Shown here piece after piece: positions 51,670-64,000 of a stretch of DNA of 64,000 bases; the stretch's first letter is position 1; the number at the start of each line of letters is the position of its first letter. The translations under genes were made by a program, and so were the position numbers. Source of the stretch: Eutrigla gurnardus (lineage: Eukaryota > Chordata > Actinopteri > Perciformes > Triglidae). The DNA lies in the NCBI GenBank assembly GCA_963514095.1, contig OY741280.1:22429657-22493656 (forward strand), in the 5' to 3' direction. Below the pieces are notes generated by a model. It did no database searches, was not told the DNA's origin, and saw nothing but the letters and a program-made list of their open reading frames with translations.

Positions 51670-51845
51670 GTTCCTGCCGGAATCAAACCCTCTCGGTGCC
51701 GAGTTAATATCCAAAGTGTCCTTCCTGTGGAGAAACGCAGCCGACCACTGAGAGGGAACACCTCCCTGATCAACCGGCAGCTAGCTACTCGCTATGACGC
51801 CGAAGAGTAAGCGCGAGAGGATGCACTGCCTTCTACTTCCGGCTT
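51646..51845 (-). promoter_or_regulatory. adck5 first exon and proximal promoter
   Basis: On the minus strand an ETS-like CCGGAAGT (plus strand 51835-51842) lies about 170 nt before the start codon at 51669. The exon ends GGCAGAGGG followed by donor GTAAAC (next to 51646). CpGs are more frequent here than in the flanks. Confidence 0.45.
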
Positions 51846-52970
51846 CGCTTTAATCGTCTTCAGGACTTTGTTGATGTATTTTCTCCGTACAGACACTCTT
51901 AAATTACAATAAAGTATGTATAATATACTAATATAATATCTTAACAATTACTTTTTCAATTCTTGATTATAATTCAAAGATCAATGTATTAATTAAAAAT
52001 GTATTCTTGTATTATAAGACTTAGAAAAGTGTTCTACTTGGCGCAATAATTTTTCCAAGTACATTTTTCTTTTTTGAATTCTTATTAAAACAACAGACTG
52101 TATGAATATGTGAATAGTGTTAATTTCTTAAGTTTAACTCTCCTACTTGGCTATGTTTTTCCGGGTATAACGCTTGTATTGTAAATTGCATATGAAAATC
52201 ACGATTTCAAACTTCTACTTCTACCAAAGTAGTTGAGTACACAAAATCATGCTCATGTGTATAGTTCTTCATCTCAGATAAGAGAGGACACCGAACAACA
52301 TTCCCCTGTAAAAGCAGAGAATGCTCGCAGACTCGGCAGATATCTCTCTTGACAGTGCACTCTCTGGCTGAAATGCTACGTCAGTGATTGTACGGAGTGG
52401 TTCGAGGCATGTCCTTGAATTTACTGGATATTCATGTTGTCTCCTCCTCGTCCAAATGTCCCATACTTTACATATAAAGTGAATTATTGACAGTATCCAT
52501 CATGTAGGACACAACACAAATAAAATAAAATATAATCAATTAATGACCTTGAGAGTCTGTAACATATACAGTTAGGTTGAGTATCGTTCTAAACTGGTCG
52601 ACAAAGCCTAAATCCACATCGACTGTAGATTGCAAGGGCTATTGCGTGCAATATGCTTTGCTCAAAGGCAAATAAGCCTGCGTGCTGATAGTGACACATG
52701 ATCCATTAGTGTATTATTATTATCTCTTATTATCTCTATGGGTTCAAAGTCATCTCATCTCATCAGCTTTGTGTAAAGTTGGAACAAAAACAAGTGAAGT
52801 GACAGGATGGCTCGTTATAAAACGTTTTTTTAGCTAGTGGCATGTGCGTACTCGTATAGATAAATAAGAATATAGAATCTACATTTAGCCAAAACAAAAC
52901 AGGAAACGTGGATGGCCTTCAAAATAATATAATATGTGTAAAAAAAAAAATCACTCACTCACACAAAATG
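51846..52970. other. Intergenic DNA between adck5 and ctdp1
   Basis: AT-rich sequence between the divergent adck5 and ctdp1 genes. I see no exon, RNA gene or repeat with definable ends in it. Confidence 0.5.
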
Positions 52971-53332
52971 TAAGAAACTATGGGAGCCCGTTTAGGAAGG
53001 AAAAAATATCGCCTTGGTAAGTCATAATTATGAGATAAAAAAGTCGAAATTATGAGATAAAAAGTCATAATTATGAGATAAAAAGTCATAATTATGAGAT
53101 AAAAAGTCGAAATTATGAGATAAAAAGTCGAAATTATGAGAGAAAAGTTCATAATTATGAGATAAAAAGTCGAAATTATGAGATAAAAAGCCATAATTAT
53201 GAGATAAAAAGTCATAATTATGAGATAAAAAGTTAAAATAACCTCATTATTTCTACTTTTTATCTCATAATTATGACTAACCATGGCCATATTTTTTTCT
53301 TTCAGTGGCGGAAACGGGCTTCCATAAGAAAC
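52971..53332. mobile_element. TIR element with internal 21-bp tandem array and target-site duplication
   Basis: An 8-bp direct repeat TAAGAAAC flanks the element (52971-52978 and 53325-53332). The ends are inverted: left TATGGGAGCCCGTTT, right (reverse complement) TATGGAAGCCCGTTT. The inverted arms extend through an A-rich stretch and GTCATAATTATGAG. Between them, about eleven units of 21 bp (GTCATAATTATGAGATAAAAA with GTCGAAATT variants) occupy 53022-53232. A single inverted unit lies at the right end. No transposase frame is present, so it is non-autonomous. Confidence 0.85.
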
Positions 53333-53725
53333 GGATCGAATCAAACACAACAAATATCAATAAAAACCCACTCGTTGTGTTCTTACAGCCGTTGCATTAA
53401 ACCACATGGCGCTCGTACTTTCTTTAAAGGTATTTTATTTTGAAATGTTGTTTTCATGTCTCTGGCTGCATGGGGTTTTTTCGACCGGAAGCTGTAGCGA
53501 CCCGTGTCGCTGCAGTGTTGCGCTTTCCTGTTTACGGGCGGGAAGAGCGAACATAGCTTGACTGGAAGCTGTGTTTAAATCGGCGGCGCATTTGTTTTAA
53601 ATTCTCCCCCCGATGCCTGTGATCTACGGGGGTTAATGATCCGCGGGGCTTCGCGATACCTTTTAAGCGGACCGTTTAGCTGAAAACTAAAATATATATA
53701 CATATTGTGGAGAGTGCAGGGGCAG
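53333..53725 (+). promoter_or_regulatory. ctdp1 promoter and 5' UTR
   Basis: An ETS-like CCGGAAG at 53485-53491 and a GGGCGGG (Sp1-type) near 53536 lie 190-240 nt upstream of the ATG, in sequence with more CpG than the flank. No TATA box is evident at a sensible distance. The transcription start is not determined. Confidence 0.45.
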
Positions 53726-62614
<8,889 letters not shown>

Positions 62615-63764
62615 GTACGTAGAAATGTATGTTGAACAAACATACAGGAGTATTATCAAGGTCATCATCTTCAACCTGTCATGGTGATATTCTCTATTTT
62701 TAGAGCCTCGTCATGGAGTTGGAGGACTGGAAGTCAAATTAGTATGAGAGAATATTCAGATAAAAAATGAGTAAAATGAGTGTATTATTATTTTATTTTT
62801 ATATACTAGCTGAGAGCTGAGACCTTTGGTAATTGGTGCAGTCATGGTCCGCTAATGAGGCGAGAATTCAAGGTTCGGGCTCGTCTAAATGCCGGCTTAC
62901 TGACATATTGGGAGATTCATGTGACTGAGCCCTCGTCAAACTCTCACTGAGCAGACTTAATTGAGATTGAATACGTTAGAATTAATGTATCTCAGAGGCC
63001 GGCCATTGCAGCGGCGGTTACGTTGGTTTATCCTCGTTCTCCGTCAATTAGATGGAAATGTAGTAGTCGAAATGTAAAATAATAATAATAATGATATGCA
63101 GCATGTTGCTAGAGCAGCTTCCACCCTGAGTAGAAATAAAAATCTGTATTCTCTGAAGAGAGCTGAAAGTGGATTCACCAATCCAGCTTACCTTGTGAAA
63201 ACAAGCCGTCCTGGTTGCCGTGGGAGCCAGCGCCGCGGCGAGCACCACTTGGCAATCACTCGTCTTGTACATCAGAAGGAGGGCAAATTGGTACCAAGAG
63301 GGAAGTGTGGGTGGGGGGGCAGCAGGGCACTTAGTGGGGAAGTAGCTGCTGAGGAAAAATGCCCTTTTTGTCTGGTCAGAGCGGCTCATTTCACCGACAT
63401 TAACCCGTCGTTTGTCTGTTTTATTCACTATTATTAACACACATGCAATACATATGAGTTGCATTGGGTTCATATATATATAAGTATAACATTTAATATG
63501 GGATCTGAGGGTGTTTTTGCTGTAATTGTGTTCTTGATTTGATGACAAAATAGTATTTTAAGAACAATTTCGATTTCAGACATATTGTTGTTGCTATGGT
63601 TACGGTACGATGCCTTGATTACTTCATCAGGTAGGAATAAGGAATATTGCCATTATTAGGTTATGTTTATTTATTTATTTGTATTCTATTAAACATGGTG
63701 CAGGTGTTATCATATACAATATGAGATGTCAACACGCTTTAGTTTCCTTTTTTTGACACACAGA

Positions 63765-63803
<39 letters not shown>

Positions 63804-64000
63804 ATTAATATTATTATTCTGGCTTACTGCCGTTTAAGTCTTTGTCTTGCATACATTTTATTTACAACATGATTACAGGACTAATACAGCTGTAGCCCAA
63901 ATGCAGCACATCCAACTACAGAATAAAAAAAACATATTGCTATTATGTAAGTATTATTTTATGTGTTTTTGATCGTGTGATTCCTCAAGAATTGTTTTAT
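62615..64000 (+). other. ctdp1 intron 8 (partial), no exon seen
   Basis: The donor GTACGT follows the split Gly codon at 62614. No continuation of the BRCT domain was found up to the window edge. The (ATT)n tract at about 63763-63816 is the only notable structure. Confidence 0.6.

Overview
The window is vertebrate, almost certainly teleost (probably percomorph), nuclear DNA. The evidence is five split genes whose conceptual proteins closely match vertebrate families, short GT-AG introns with many under 100 nt, AT-rich non-coding sequence, abundant (CA)n, (CT)n and (ATT)n microsatellites, and several interspersed repeats of a kind common in fish genomes. There is no prokaryotic, plasmid or viral gene organisation.

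Layout from left to right. (1) 1-4295 is intergenic or 5' flank and is dominated by a 27-bp minisatellite (690-2477). (2) 4296-18900, plus strand: a complete ST3Gal1/2-type sialyltransferase gene in six coding exons, with a large 8.7-kb intron. (3) 18900-23400 is AT-rich intergenic DNA. (4) 23400-31100, plus strand: complete parp10 in ten coding exons (RRM-like repeats, two ubiquitin-interacting motifs, ART catalytic domain). (5) 31100-44460, plus strand: complete cpsf1 in 37 coding exons encoding 1470 residues. (6) 45140-51840, minus strand: complete adck5 in 16 coding exons, tail-to-tail with cpsf1 and head-to-head with the next gene. (7) 53480 to the window end, plus strand: ctdp1 (FCP1), whose first eight coding exons are present and whose 3' part lies beyond the window.

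The genes do not form one pathway. cpsf1 (poly(A)-signal recognition complex) and ctdp1 (RNA polymerase II CTD phosphatase) both act on mRNA synthesis and processing. parp10 is a mono-ADP-ribosyltransferase, adck5 a putative mitochondrial UbiB-type kinase-like protein, and st3gal1 a Golgi glycosyltransferase. The human counterparts of the first four map to 8q24 and CTDP1 to 18q23, so the block joins two segments that are separate in human.

No undescribed multi-gene system is visible. The most notable observations are: two GC-AG introns (parp10 and cpsf1); a CpG-rich promoter-like element with the TCTCGCGAGA palindrome inside an adck5 intron; a terminal-inverted-repeat element with an internal 21-bp tandem array and a clear target-site duplication; a four-copy ~0.5-kb repeat family lying in or beside cpsf1 and ctdp1; a pair of overlapping, mutually exclusive hairpins in the parp10 3' region; long UG tracts touching splice sites; and an unassigned candidate cassette exon in ctdp1. 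Exon boundaries were set by hand from reading-frame continuity, family resemblance and splice consensus. No alignment or database search was run.
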